From: Parelaphostrongylus tenuis
Lineage: Eukaryota; Nematoda; Chromadorea; Rhabditida; Metastrongylidae
Assembly: GCA_019055375.1 (NCBI GenBank)
Contig: JAHQIW010004432.1
Location: 1-64,000 of the forward strand
Direction: 5' to 3'
DNA length: 64,000 bases
In this document: one piece after another, positions 10,197-20,764 of the stretch
How positions within the stretch are numbered: position 1 is the stretch's first letter
How the letters are laid out: the number at the start of each line of letters is the position of its first letter
Position numbers and translations under genes: made by a program
The notes under the pieces: generated by a model
What the model was told of the DNA's origin: nothing
What the model saw: the letters and a program-made list of their open reading frames with translations, nothing else
Databases searched by the model: none

Positions 10197-10720
10197 AAAC
10201 AAATGGTCTGGGTTTAAGAGCATCGAAGATGTAGTGAAGAGGACAAGAACATCCGACTCCGTGCCCACCTTTTTGACTCCACGATTATCCCTGCCCTAAA
10301 GTATGCAGCCGAAACCTGGTCGCTACGTAAGCAGGATGAAAGATCACTTGGCGTGCAGCCGAAAGGTCGATGCTAGGAGTATCCCATATCCCCCAAATGA
10401 GAAAAAGGATTCGAAGTTCCGACTTACGTCAACGATTGAAAATCAAAGACGCCATTTTAAGCGCCAGGATATCGATAATAAGCTGGGCCGGACACGTGAT
10501 GCGCTTAAAAGACAATCGACGGACGAGAGCCGTTACCGACTGGATTCCTCGGGACATCAAGCGCTCTAGAGGAAAACCACCGACCTGATGATCCGATTTC
10601 TCCACCAGGGCTATAGAAGAAAGATATGATGCTCAGCAAATCCCTAGAGCGAGGAGGACCCACTGGGCCACTATTGCACGCGATAGGGAAAAATAAAAGG
10701 GTTGCTGGTACCCGCTCGAG
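10197..10720 (+). pseudogene. RTE-type non-LTR retrotransposon, C-terminal tail
   Basis: Two overlapping frames together show the tail of an endonuclease-RT LINE protein. One frame has RLRAHLFDSTIIPALKYAAE then TWSLRKQDERSLGV; after a frameshift near 10370 the next reads MLGVSHIPQMRKRIRSSDLR, then ISWAGHVMRLKDNRRTRAVT, then DWIPRDIKRSRGKPPT. A further frame holds RTHWATIARDR-like sequence to about 10695. The upstream part beginning near 10197 (SIEDVV) is shifted again. RT and endonuclease domains are absent, as expected for a 5'-truncated, dead insertion. Confidence 0.85.
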
Positions 10721-10744
10721 TCACTCGACGATCAACGGGACGAC

Positions 10745-11800
10745 AGGTGATAAGCGCGCCACTGGAGATATCGATTAAGCTGCCGTCCGCAAAGGGATAT
10801 ATAACTTTCAAGTAGGTAGTCAAGATTCCTCATCGTTGAGAAAATTACCTGAATTCTGCGTCAACAACTTCTTATGCACATTATTTATGGCATTATTCTA
10901 GAATTTAATCCCTCTATTTGTGCAAAGCACAGTGGCTCATATTTACAAATAAACTGGAATTTAGCATAATCAGAGTGTATCAGGACCATCGTTCAATAGC
11001 AACCACTGTTTTGATGTAAGCTAATAATTGAAAAGGAAGTTGAAGATTGGACTAGAACAACATGGCACATGCAACTAGGGAAAATTTTGCTCGAATTTCT
11101 AACTTTTACGTGATCACCATAGTGAAGAATGGAGCCAGTGGAGGCGTCAGTAGAATATCGCAAAGGGTGAACGCGAAAAACAATTCTCGGTGTTTCCTCA
11201 TTTGATCCTGAATCAAAAAAACCTTTATTGGAGTTGATTTTTAGATAAACCTCCAACTGAAGTGGCTGCTGCGCAAGCCACCAGTGGTAATGCACTTCAT
11301 CGTGCCATGGTCATGCCGTTGCACTGAAATTCTAAACGTTTATGCCATCAACTCGAAAAGTTGACACAAAAATAACCGGTATGATTTGTCAATGTGCTCT
11401 TTTGCGCTGGCGACCTAAGGCTGTCATTGAGATTAAAATAATGTCATTCTTTCGGCGCTTCGATATATATCGCTTCGGATAAAAACATATGATTCTGACG
11501 TTACGGAAAACTCTCAACACACTGAAATGCTTTTCGTGCTTCCAGCGATTTGTAGGCATGGTATAAATGAAGGCAAAAGTCAAGTGAGAAAAATAATGTA
11601 TTTTGGGTAATACAGCGCTATAAAAGGGTTTTCCGAAAAACCGACGACATGGAGTTGTAGCCAGAGCGTTTGAACGGTCACTAACAGTGAAAAGTTTCTG
11701 TCCAGTGGATGGGGTCAGCATAAATTTGTCGCCGTCTAACATATAAAATGCCACCTATCTTTTCAACTTCTTGCCAAGAGCTAAAGTAGAGATGTGATTG
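10745..11800. other. No gene recognised; dispersed repeat at 11500-11760
   Basis: An open minus-strand frame at 11295-10993 has no recognisable motif. From about 11500 a copy of the dispersed repeat family appears: tacagcgctataaaaggg, then aaaaaccgacgac and gttgtagccagag, also seen at 8130, 23650 and 34690. Confidence 0.45.
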
Positions 11801-11807
11801 ACTGGGG

Positions 11808-11948
11808 TAACGCCGGGCTGAGGGGAAAGCGCTTTTTGCAATAATAACACGTTTTGTTCTAGCAGATCATGCTAGCGACCGCAGCTGAACGGATTGTTCG
11901 GCGAAAGCAAAATATTATCAGCGGCGTTATAATTATCACCGGCGATCG

Positions 11949-12001
<53 letters not shown>

Positions 12002-12720
12002 AGCTCGCTGTAGAGTTATCCTCCGTTGATATTCCATTTCGTTCTCAACGGTCGTGGCGGGATCGAAATCAAAGTGCTCGTTAGGCCATCAGCGGCGGAT
12101 TCGGAGGTTTGATGACAAGTGTCGTTGTACAAAAGTTACAATTCCAGGATTCCTTGCTGTTGTTATAATTCCAGGATTCCTTGCTGTTTATGAATATTGT
12201 GGGTCGAAGGATGAGCAGCACCTGCTTCGCAGCAAAAAACGTACATATGCCATTTTCTTTTTGTCTCTATTCTTCTCTAATGTTTTGTCTGTTCTCTACT
12301 AAGGCAAAGAGCATTGATCTAACAATGTTTTCTATCTAGCACATCAAGTTTACATAGGAAAATGGCCTGAGACATTTAATTCTAGTGTAGCCGTCTTCGT
12401 GGAGTTAGATTTATTAGTCGTTTTTATCCGATTCTCGATCGTCTACTACCATGATCATTTCAAGTGCAAAATACTTTTAGACCTCAGAAATCAGAGTTTC
12501 GGTATATTTAGGACACATTTTGTAAATCCTCTAGTGATTTGATTCACTAAAACTACCGATTTGATTCGTTCTCTCGCTCTACGCCCAGCTTTACGTCTTT
12601 TAAGTGGTCCAGAGCAAAAATGTATCGCTCGCACAGATCTCCAGCCATGCGGATTTTGTCCTTCCCTTTCGACGAAATATCGAGTTTTTCGCTTTTTTGG
12701 AAATGTCCAGTGGTATGCAA
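11808..12720 (+). repeat. Direct duplication copy 2 with longer (TA)n
   Basis: Homologue of 6752-7785. The (TA)n tract is longer here (about 11952-11998) and a segment around caattccaggattccttgct is locally repeated (12137-12185). It lacks the exon present at 7438-7497 in copy 1. The 3' end cagtggtatgcaaaatg abuts a tRNA-like segment at 12731. Confidence 0.7.
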
Positions 12721-12730
12721 AATGTTTTAC

Positions 12731-12800
12731 CTTAGCAGGGAGGTGAACCCGCGTTTGACCCTTACCGGGTATTCGTTCTACCGCTACTCCACAAAGGCCA
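12731..12800 (-). repeat. tRNA-like segment
   Basis: The reverse complement contains TGGAGTAGCGGTAGAA (A-box-like) and GCGGGTTCACCTCCC (B-box-like), separated by about 30 nt. No closed acceptor stem could be drawn. Probably a SINE scrap. Confidence 0.4.
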
Positions 12801-12905
12801 CTCCTTCGCTACCACTTTTCTTTCCGCTTATAAAAGTTTGCTATTGGTTATTTGAGATATATCAATATTGTAAAGCCGAATTTATTAGCTTTCTCTATTT
12901 CACAG

Positions 12906-13007
12906 ACTGATTTCAAAGTGTGCAGCGTATCCTTGTCGAAATCAAGAGATCGTCTACCAACAGAATCCAGCTGTGCACCAGGTGGCAGTGTGCGTCGCTT
13001 GGGCAAT
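12906..13007 (+). CDS. Exon 1 of a four-exon chain, unidentified gene
   Basis: Acceptor ctctatttcacag and donor gtgagttatt bound a 102-bp segment. Two frames are open. The frame that joins in phase to the next exon reads LISKCAAYPCRNQEIVYQQN then PAVHQVAVCVAWA; it enters with one nucleotide and leaves two. The other open frame (TDFKVCSVSLSKSRDRLPTE...) does not join the exon at 13334. Upstream exons were not identified. Confidence 0.5.
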
Positions 13008-13099
13008 GTGAGTTATTCTTTTAGTTATCTTACTAAACTCAGCGAGTGGACCTTGTTCATTTGATATGAGTAGTTAGTCTAATAGATGCATTATTAACA

Positions 13100-13285
13100 A
13101 TGTTTATTCGAAAGTGTTGGCATGTGTAAGTGCACATACACATATGCATAAATTTACATATATGTTCATGTGTATATATGTATGTGTGCACTGTATATGT
13201 GCATGTTCAGATACATGTATAAACATGTGCATAAAAATAGGCACATATGTGTGCATATACACATGCATACACACTGTCGTAATTC
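13100..13285. repeat. TG/CA/TA-rich low-complexity tract
   Basis: Alternating purine-pyrimidine sequence rich in tgtata, catgtg and acatat. It is open on both strands, giving spurious Cys/Met/His-rich frames. Confidence 0.8.
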
Positions 13286-13333
13286 GCAAGCCGAACGAAC
13301 TGCAATAGACAGTGGTACCTTTTCATTTTGTAG

Positions 13334-13410
13334 CAAAGATTTTCAAGATTATCCACGCTCGACAATAAGTTTTCATAAAGAGATTAGTAAAGGATTAGAG
13401 AGAAAGATTG
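13334..13410 (+). CDS. Exon 2 of the chain, unidentified gene
   Basis: Acceptor tttcattttgtag; donor gtaattattt. The 77-bp exon is entered with two nucleotides from 13007 and reads KDFQDYPRSTISFHKEISKG then LERKI, leaving one nucleotide. This is a charged, probably helical segment. Confidence 0.5.
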
Positions 13411-13939
13411 GTAATTATTTGGAAGCTTAAGCCTTAAATTATCCGTGTACGTAATCGCTTTTTTGAAAAGATTCCCTTATAACGATGTGAAATTCTGAAC
13501 AAGGTTATGCTTCACATGCTCATATTTCTTTCCAATCACGGCTTGGACACTTTGTGAAAACCTCTTGTCGAGCGTAGCAGACAGGCTTGAAAATATGTGT
13601 TACCAAACGTATGGTAGTGTTTTAATAAGCCGGTTTGCGCGTCTGTAAGCAACTCCGATAGCTAAATCATTGCATATCTTTCATCATTAAAGCGTATCGA
13701 ACGTTTTCAATAGAAAAAGATTTTTACAGTGGTAATAAAATCAAGGGTACGCCCGAATTCTCACTGATCGAAAAATTTGCAGCTCATACTGCTCCACTGC
13801 TGTTATACTATTTTGACAACAGCAGAATTATCATTTTCTTATAACGTGTACAAGTAGCAATGTTCACGAATTGATGCAAAACCTATTAGCTTTACAAACA
13901 GGAGTAGATTTGTTGGGAGTTGAAGTACTAAGTTAACAG

Positions 13940-14058
13940 ATGCGAAAGGACGGTTGCAACAAACGAGAAGTGCTGAGTTCCATCTCAGTGACTGTGAAAG
14001 AGATCTTCGTGAGCTTTCTGGAGAAATTCGTCACATTAAATACTTTAGGCGACATGTG
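13940..14058 (+). CDS. Exon 3 of the chain, coiled-coil-like
   Basis: Acceptor agttaacag; donor gtgagacctg. The exon takes one nucleotide from exon 2 (making an Asp codon) and reads AKGRLQQTRSAEFHLSDCER then DLRELSGEIRHIKYFRRHV, ending in phase 0. The residue pattern (heptad-like Leu/Ile with many charges) suggests a coiled coil. Confidence 0.55.
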
Positions 14059-14120
14059 GTGAGACCTGTTTTCGTTCTAAGGTCAAACTCATATTCAAAG
14101 TCTCAAAATCTCATCTACAG

Positions 14121-14159
14121 GAAACCATGAAATCTACACAATCAACATGCTGTTCTTGA
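14121..14159 (+). CDS. Exon 4, terminal exon with stop
   Basis: Acceptor aatctcatctacag, phase 0, reads ETMKSTQSTCCS and ends with TGA at 14157-14159. With the three exons before it, this gives the C-terminal end of a plus-strand protein of unknown function, held together by consistent splice phases rather than by homology. Confidence 0.45.
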   Translation, partial: ETMKSTQSTCCS

Positions 14160-14239
14160 TGCTCCAGTCCGGTAGCTAACATCGAAGCACAAGAATCGAA
14201 CGTAAGTTGAAAGAATCAGAATTGTATGCTAATGTGTGT

Positions 14240-14870
14240 GCTGTGGGTGCCAGGGCAGCTGGCCCTTGGTTCCATACGGCAAACGATCGATCGCGTTGGA
14301 GGCACTCACATGTGGTGTGCAATATTTGTTATTTAATCTGGAATTTTTTCTTTGCTTTGGAAGAAACTCCAGATAAAACAAATGGCACTGATAATTCAAG
14401 ATTTCCTCTGCACGTTCATAGGCTTTTCTCTTCGTCAGCAAAGCCATTGTGAAAGCAAGTGGCCGTTGTAAGACATAATATTGTTTTAGTGCTAGGCAAG
14501 TGTTAAAGAATGTTTTCCAACAAGTGGCACGAAACGCAGTAGGTGAAAATCTAACCTTTCGAATAAGTACTATCACCTTTTATAAAAGTTCTTGTCCAGC
14601 GAAAGGGACCGTTTCCTGATGTATTCCTGAATAATCGAATAGAACCGACTCATTTAGAGCCAATGACGTAACGCGAAGAAGTAATTTTCTAGCGGATATT
14701 TTTCTCTTAACGAAATAGATTAAGATTTTCAGACAAGTGCTACCTTTGTCGGTTTCATCCAGGCTCAATAAATGACATCCCAAAGTGTTCATTTTCACAC
14801 TGCGATGTGGGATCAGATAGGAGAAGGAGAACAGCATGGAGCCTCTTGAGACTTTCAAGGAAGCCCTCAT
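14240..14870 (+). repeat. Dispersed repeat copy
   Basis: The block cgatcgatcgcgttgg and the ggaattttttctttgc...gaaactccagataaaac region reappear at 23430-23520 and 34540-34570 and, inverted, at 33400-33690. It ends with aaaagttcttgtccagcgaa near 14585. It has no coding potential of its own; minus-strand open frames at 14229-14576 and 14580-14870 are chance. Confidence 0.55.
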
Positions 14871-14933
14871 CTAAATAGCAAACCTTGGAGTCTGTGCTTA
14901 CCTCTCGGGTTCAACTGTCATCCCAATGCTCTG

Positions 14934-15585
14934 CTATGCAGCACAGATGTGGGCCGAAATTGCAACCACATCAAGAAATTTACGTACCACTCGGCGAGCT
15001 CTCGACATAGTTTTCTGAAATTCAGTGGCACTCACAGCGTCTAGTTGCCCTACCTCCTCCTGTCGCTGGAGCTCTTCGTGAGCTAGAAAGAGTTTCGAGA
15101 CATCATTTATTTGCGTCGAGGATTGACAATTCTTTTTAAATCTAAATATGTCGGCTTTTGTGAGCACGGTATTGATTTGTTGCCTGAGAGATGGCCGAAA
15201 TTTGTTCAGGCCGATGGCGCATGCTTTGAATAGTGATATAAAGCAATTATAATTACTTCTGGTCAATAAATTTAGTGTTTATTTCTTTAGTGATTAAACC
15301 TACGAAATGACCTAATGCTACCAGTATATGGCAGTGGTGAACGAGCGCGAACTCAGCTGCTTCGTTCGCAGAGGGCACGAGATCTCGCCTCCACAAAGTA
15401 TAACTTGCCTTGTACAGTACCTGGCCAACCGGGATCCAATGCTCACCTGAAATGAGGCCGCCACGGTTATCGAGGTCAACTATGACGCCAAGATCTCCGA
15501 AACGAGTTTCAAGGAACCACGAAGTCCTGAATACGCTACCTCGCACAGTGTGACAAATTACTTCATCGTAGCTCACTTTCTCCAC
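14934..15585 (-). pseudogene. Unidentified frameshifted reading frame
   Basis: Two overlapping minus-strand frames, 15585-15253 and 15266-14934, read as one ~215-residue unit broken by a frameshift near 15260. The first part includes FGDLGVIVDLDNRGGLISGE and HWIPVGQVLYKASYTLWRRD. The second includes LAHEELQRQEEVGQLDAVSA and RARRVVRKFLDVVAISAHIC. Composition looks coding, but I recognise no domain. Reiterated gagtgaacta-type sequence lies upstream. It may be a retroelement gag or a host pseudogene. Confidence 0.4.
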
Positions 15586-15858
15586 TGCAGCTCACTCACC
15601 AGCGTCGCTCATTACGCACTGTAGTTCACTCATTAGCATAGTTCACTCTCTACCATATTCTCATAAAAGCTACTCATAGCATTACATACACATTACTGGT
15701 AGATACACTTTCTCATCGTCGTTCTTACTTGTCGTTGCTCTGATAATCTTGTTTTGCATATAGAGGTTTGATTGTCCAAGCTAGCTCTTCAAAGCCACCC
15801 TGCGAACTACGCTTTCAACAACTCTCACAGTCCACTGAACTATTGCAACAATTCTAGT

Positions 15859-15926
15859 GCATCGGCCAGGAATCGAATCCCGATTGCTCGCATGGCAGGC
15901 GTGCATTCTACCAGTGAGACCGCTCA
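15859..15926 (-). pseudogene. tRNA-Gly(GCC)-like pseudogene
   Basis: The reverse complement preserves the anticodon arm CGCCTGCCATGCGAG (anticodon GCC), the A-box CACTGGTAGAATGC and the T-arm GGGATTCGATTCC. The 3' acceptor half is CCGATGC, as in eukaryotic tRNA-Gly(GCC). The 5' acceptor half is TGAGCGG rather than GCATCGG and the D-arm is about 3 nt short, so the acceptor stem does not close. Best read as a decayed tRNA gene or tRNA-Gly-derived SINE head. Confidence 0.6.
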
Positions 15927-16139
15927 CTGATGTATTTAACCAAAACGCTTAAATTTACTGAATACTGTAATTTACAGCCTGCTTCGTCGTTGCTTTGATA
16001 AAATTTCTCCAATTTTAAGAATCCCTTATAATTCTTTGAATTTTACTGAAAAAGATTATTGTATAGAACACGCTTAGTTTACCGTGCACTTGCATTATGT
16101 CCTAATGTCACTGATTTGTAGATGCTTAGCAGAAATCTA

Positions 16140-16400
16140 TATAATTTCATCATACACCGCTTTATATTCGTAGGTAATAACTTTCTTATGATTATCTGTT
16201 TTATATAACCTCAGCACTATTGGAAATGATACTTTACCAGAGCTAATGTTCTCTGCCGCTTTCTATATCATCACTAATTGCTTATCACTTCGGTGTTTAT
16301 ATTTCTCACACCGCATGTCTTGTCATTGCTACGTCGTTATTATTATATTACTAATGTTGCAAATAAACAGTTTGGTTAATCATAGATTGAGATTTGTTTT
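16140..16400 (+). repeat. Direct repeat, LTR-like tail (copy a)
   Basis: Matches 24080-24330 in the same orientation: gcttyatattcgta, gatactttacca, ttgcaaataa near the end. The AATAAA-type ending resembles a solo LTR or retroelement 3' end, but no partner coding region is present. Confidence 0.45.
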
Positions 16401-17300
16401 ATAAGAAAAAAAGAAGATTCTCATGCGGCGTGCTATGGTATACATTCTGATAATGGGTTGAGCGACAAGTTGGTAGACGATCAGATTACTCCACAATCAA
16501 TTTACAGTAGACTATACGACTTATACTAGCTTGATGTCTTGTTCACGTTCCTATAGCGTGATTCGTTCTCGCACTTTGTTTCGCCATCCATTATGGTTAA
16601 AATTCCACAGGTGCCATGAGGTGAATGTCTTCTTTTTACAAAAACATATCGTACTCATTTATTCATTTTCTGCGATTGCTGTGCGCTTCAACCTCACCGA
16701 TGAATTATCTGTTAATACTTCGACACCCTTTCAGCGGAAACTGTTCTCTGCGCTTGAAAAAGTCACAAAAATAGATTATTACCGAGTTTACTCCATGGCA
16801 ACAACGACGGAGTGCCTATCACGGAGAGTCCTGTATTCAACTACGATGAAGGAATCTCCCTTGTACTTGACAGCTGGAACTTGAAGTTTGGGTCGTAGGC
16901 CACGCGAAGTTCAAACTCCTGTTCATAGAGATAAGAGATGACCGAAGGCAACATTATTTCACCGAATCTTGACTTCAAATTGATTCAGAACACCAAAGAA
17001 TGAAAACATTCATAAAGGGTAGAGTCGGCGATGTTATTAATGATGAGAGAACGAGGCGAGACAGAAAGACGAAATTGGTTGAGATTTTTCAATGGTCATT
17101 CGTACATGTGCGAGGTGCATTTGCAGAGAGTTTTATTGTGAAATAAGCATATATCAGCCCCACCCTGAGCTCTGCCAACTAGGTAAAACTATTGAAGCAC
17201 AGAGATGTTCGTCGACAAAACGTAAATTCACTTATTTTATCATAAGCAGACCGTTCCCTGAGGTCGATAGAGAATAAATTGAATGTGGTCATTGCCTTCG
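16400..17300. other. No gene assigned; 118-codon open frame
   Basis: 16531-16884 (plus) is open for 117 residues, including FNLTDELSVNTSTPFQRKLF. Neither splice signals nor a family motif support it, so it is left unassigned. Confidence 0.3.
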
Positions 17301-17304
17301 AAGC

Positions 17305-17465
17305 ACGCTCCGAAGTATGCCAGATAATCATTTTTTTGCCACGTATGTCATGTGGTCTGTTAAAATGGGCTGACTTGTAGAGCATGATACACCATCTATC
17401 TAAGTCAACCCATTTAACAAATCACATGATATGCGTGGCCCAAATAATGATTATCTGGCATATTG
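17305..17465. repeat. Short hairpin (foldback) element
   Basis: tatgccagataatcat...ttgccacgtatgtcat...ctgttaaaatgggctgactt on the left pairs with the inverted right arm that ends gattatctggcata. The arms are about 67 bp with a ~12-nt loop. The arm sequence is shared with the ends of the hammerhead-bearing foldback at 32685-33215. Confidence 0.7.
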
Positions 17466-17489
17466 AAATTTCAACTGTGGTCTTAAGTA

Positions 17490-17800
17490 AACACTCGAAA
17501 CTAAAGATATGATATAATAAATACACTAGCCAAGAGCAATCGAGTGTACAGCACTATGTGTTCGGTGATAATTTCACCGGACATAGAGTGTAAAATGTTC
17601 TCCGTCGCTAATTTTTAGTGTGGGGCTGGAGCACCCGCGCAAGACCGACAAAAGACGGAAGGGTAACTGCTCGATTGACAAGAACGCAAGGTCGAAACAC
17701 ATGTATCGGGTTCTATGAGGCAACCCATTTTAACAACCACTTGACATGCGTGGCTCAAAAAATTATTACCTGGCATATTGATATTTGTGAAGTGTTTTAA
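17490..17800 (+). repeat. Half-copy of hammerhead-bearing foldback family
   Basis: gagcaatcgagtgtac, ataatttcaccggacatag, taaaatgttc, then a hammerhead-like core at 17668-17712, and atgcgtggctcaaaaaattattacctggcata at the end. The same order appears in the right arm at 32950-33205. It lies directly beside the hairpin at 17305-17465. Confidence 0.65.
17668..17712 (+). ncRNA. Hammerhead-ribozyme-like motif, degenerate
   Basis: Core TTGACAA (expected CTGANGA, so two core positions changed), a stem II pairing only partly (gaacgcaaggtc), GAAA, ACACATGT, A. Stem I is TCGA/TCGG. Recognisable family member, very unlikely to cleave. Confidence 0.35.
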
Positions 17801-17809
17801 GAACACACT

Positions 17810-18800
17810 CGAAACGAAAGATTTTTCAAAATATTCAAGCACGAGCTTCTTCTCAATAATTAGAATTATTAATTTTACACACTGTCTAGCTAGCGATAAT
17901 ACAGGCAGCTTTTGAAGACTCGACAACGTTCATCATCGTGGCATAGACAATTCGATGAATTATTTGATTTTTCTCACTTATAGTTGTTTTGAGAGATTGC
18001 CGTTTTCTTATGAGTAGGGCAGACATGAGGTACACCGAGGAAATCTCATACGTAGCTCAATCCTTCCTGTCGTCGACGGCAATGTGTATGTTTGTCAAAC
18101 TGCACACTTTAGCCAGCCTTGCCGCATTCGGTTAATCTGACCTGACTAAATGAATTCAACATGCTATAACTCAGTAAGTGGTGGTCCTATTGTAAATATG
18201 TGACCCAATCATAGAACATGCGTTTCAATTATTGCGTTATCACTTCAGTTATTACATACCCATTTCATCGTTTTTCTCCGCTAGCGCATCGACATCCCAC
18301 AAAGGGCAAGTATCGTACACAAATTTTTCGTGCCATGCTGCTAAAGCAGCATCCATATTTGGAAGTGGGACAGATCAGCCGACGAATATCATTCCAACTC
18401 ACTTGTTTGTTATTGTTCTAGCACAGACATTTCCACTGTAATTCCTCTACCAGATAGGTGCGCTATCAAAACGAAACACTGCACCAGATGACAGAACCCC
18501 AAATTCTTTTCTCTCGGCGATCACTATTTTGAAAAAACTGTTTCCCATCAATTTCATGCACAATTAAATTATGCGTCTAATCTGCGGCAAACTCATATTG
18601 GGTTTCAGCCCTTGGAAGACTTCTTCCATAGATAGGTAGACTAAGAAGCAAAGAAAATTATTTTGTTCCTTTCATAGCAGTCTATGATGTAATACTTGTA
18701 TTTCTAAGATTGTGGAGTCATATGCAAAACATCTTACCTTAAGCTGGGCATGAACACCTGTTTCACATTTATAAGGCATTTGATCACTACGTCACCAACT
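17810..18800. other. No gene recognised
   Basis: Frames near 18218-18441 follow an acceptor-like tttttctccgctag, but three frames compete and no donor is convincing. Nothing else is supportable. Confidence 0.4.
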
Positions 18801-19030
18801 GTTAGCAGTTATTCTCTGCTGGATTCCATGCCTCATATCGCAGAAAAAGAGACTGAGGACTGAGGACCTCGTTGGAAGAGTGATAGCGTAGACTACTAGG
18901 TGAAACGAGGTTCAATTCGCACCTGAGGTTAGAGGTAGATAAGCCGTTGAGAGCAATTTTACAAGTGTAGTTGTGCCACAACCGTATACGCATAGAATCT
19001 GAAATTCACTGAAAAAGTAGCTAAACCTTT
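18800..19030 (+). repeat. SINE-like repeat, plus orientation
   Basis: About 230 bp repeated inverted at 21470-21700 and, more diverged, at 24740-24920. It contains GTGATAGCGTAGACTACTAG (A-box-like) and GAGGTTCAATTCGCACC (B-box-like), with a shared tail through gttgagagcaattttacaag. Pol III-derived SINE is the likeliest nature. Confidence 0.6.
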
Positions 19031-19520
19031 TTCGGGTATACAATATTGTGTCTCATTACGATTCTCTTCTCCTTGAAATTATGTCGATCTATAACTCCCA
19101 TGATGTAAAAGAGTTCATAATCAATCCATCGAATCTCAATCCACAAAAAGTCCATTTTTAGACTCTAATAATGGCCATTTCAACTCATAAATTATTCAGC
19201 AATCGTTCTGCAGAACTATTGTGAAATAATCCAGATATACGCTAAAACGCGGTAGGTGTTGAGACTAGCCAAGTACAAATTCAAGTCGTGAATTGCTGTT
19301 AATCATTTAAGACAACTGAACTATAGTGTCTTTTGAGTTGTTCATTGCAGGGCGCACGCAGCTAATCTCACACAGTCAGATATAAGCAAAGTAAAATCTT
19401 CAAACATTCTTCTCTATATAGGGCATTTTCAAAACACACCATCAATGCTTCACCATCAAATCTATAGCTTTGATTTTTTGTGTTTATGGGCTCATCTGAA
19501 AGCTTGTCTTCTTCACCGTT
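19030..19520. other. No gene recognised
   Basis: AT-rich; nothing supportable. The sequence just before the mariner relic may hold its 5' untranslated part, but no terminal inverted repeat was found. Confidence 0.4.
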
Positions 19521-19539
19521 GATTGGTCTATAATTTATC

Positions 19540-19925
19540 TACTTTTTTCAAGGTGGAGTTAGCAAGTGAGCAACTTAATTTGTTGATGGTGTACGAATGG
19601 CTGTTGGGTTCAAATGCAACGGCTGCAAGTAAACGCATCAATCTGGCCTGGGGCAAAGGCACAGTGGCAAGAGTACGGTTCACAGATGGCTTAAAAAGTT
19701 TCACAAATTGGAACAAAATTTGGAAGATCAGTCGCGTTCAGGTCGCCCAAAAGAAGTTGATCGTCAATCTGTGCATGAAGCCGCTCAACAGCCATCGTGC
19801 ACCATCAACAACCTAATTTGCTCGCTTGTTAACTCCTTCTTCAAATAAGGACAAATTATACACCAATCAACGCGGGAGAAGACGGGCTTTCAAATGAGCC
19901 CAAAAACGGAAATGGTCGACACTTA
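19540..19925 (+). pseudogene. mariner transposase fragment (N-terminal HTH region)
   Basis: EQLNLLMVYEWLLGSNATAA then SKRINLAWGKGTV matches the N-terminal helix-turn-helix of mariner transposases. After a frameshift near 19670 the adjacent frame has WLKKFHKLEQNLED, the family hallmark RSGRP (about 19735-19750) and KEVDRQSVHEA. The catalytic DD(34)D part is missing and the frame decays after about 19925. A dead, 3'-truncated DNA transposon. Confidence 0.85.
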
Positions 19926-20059
19926 AAAAGTTCCAAGCAATTTCTCAGAACTTTTTCCCTAACCTATTAAGTAGGAGCATGGAGTCACAATGTATACGGA
20001 TGCTGCAGACGTATTTTTTTTTTGTATCGATTCCTGCCGAAGAGTTAGTTCAGTGATGT

Positions 20060-20620
20060 AATCGTGCACAATTTACTTCGAGTAATCACGTATGCAGTGA
20101 TAGTAAAATGACGGTGGGTTATCAGCCCTTCAAATCATATTTTGCCATGATATGAGATGCAGTGGGATGGTATGTATAGATCAATCAAAACTCCAGAATT
20201 TTCTGTTCACATAAGAACATGCACGCTTCGCCAGCACAAACCTAATAAGCTTTATTGGTGAGAGATCATAGGTTTTCATAGAGAGTGTCCCTGTCATAAC
20301 ACAGATTTTATCACCGTCTTCAACCACATCACGATTAATCAGTTAAGATCTCTGCTAAACGACTGCAGTTGTTCGAAGCTGAAATCTGACTCATTTCATT
20401 AAATCATGAAGAACTAGAACGCCGATGAGGTTGATTGACAAGAATGAACTCTATGCGTGACAGCGACACTCCCCATGAATAAATTTTGAGTCTCACTCTG
20501 TGCGTGCCATTCCATGAAATCGTATATCAGGACAAAATATGATTTGAAGTTCTTCTAATCCATAATCATTTCACTATCACTGCGTACGCGATTACGCGCA
20601 GTAAGTTGTGAACGATTGTA
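20060..20620. mobile_element. MITE-like element with ~110-bp inverted ends
   Basis: 20063-20170 (cgtatgcagtgatagtaaaatg ... ttcaaatcatattttgcc) is repeated inverted at 20515-20620. The interior of about 340 bp has no open frame. A non-autonomous DNA transposon is the simplest reading; terminal bases and target duplication could not be fixed. Confidence 0.6.
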
Positions 20621-20764
20621 TAATTGAACAATCTCTTCAGTGGGAGCTGATGCAGATAAATACGTTTACAGTACCCGTGTGTATTGATAACTCCGCCCTC
20701 CCATTTAGAATTAGAAATGCCCATCATTGTTGTACCCCACATAAGAAACACAATCACGTGGTTG

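Noticed and set aside
13104..13430. Overlapping Cys/His/Met-rich frames on both strands
   Set aside because: Low-complexity TG/CA/TA tract; only the segment 13334-13410 has splice support.
16531..16884. 117-codon plus frame
   Set aside because: No splice sites or family motif; composition not distinctive.
18218..18441. Possible HMG-box-like exon (LLKQHPYLEVGQISRRI)
   Set aside because: Three frames are open, there is no donor, and the similarity is too short to separate from chance.
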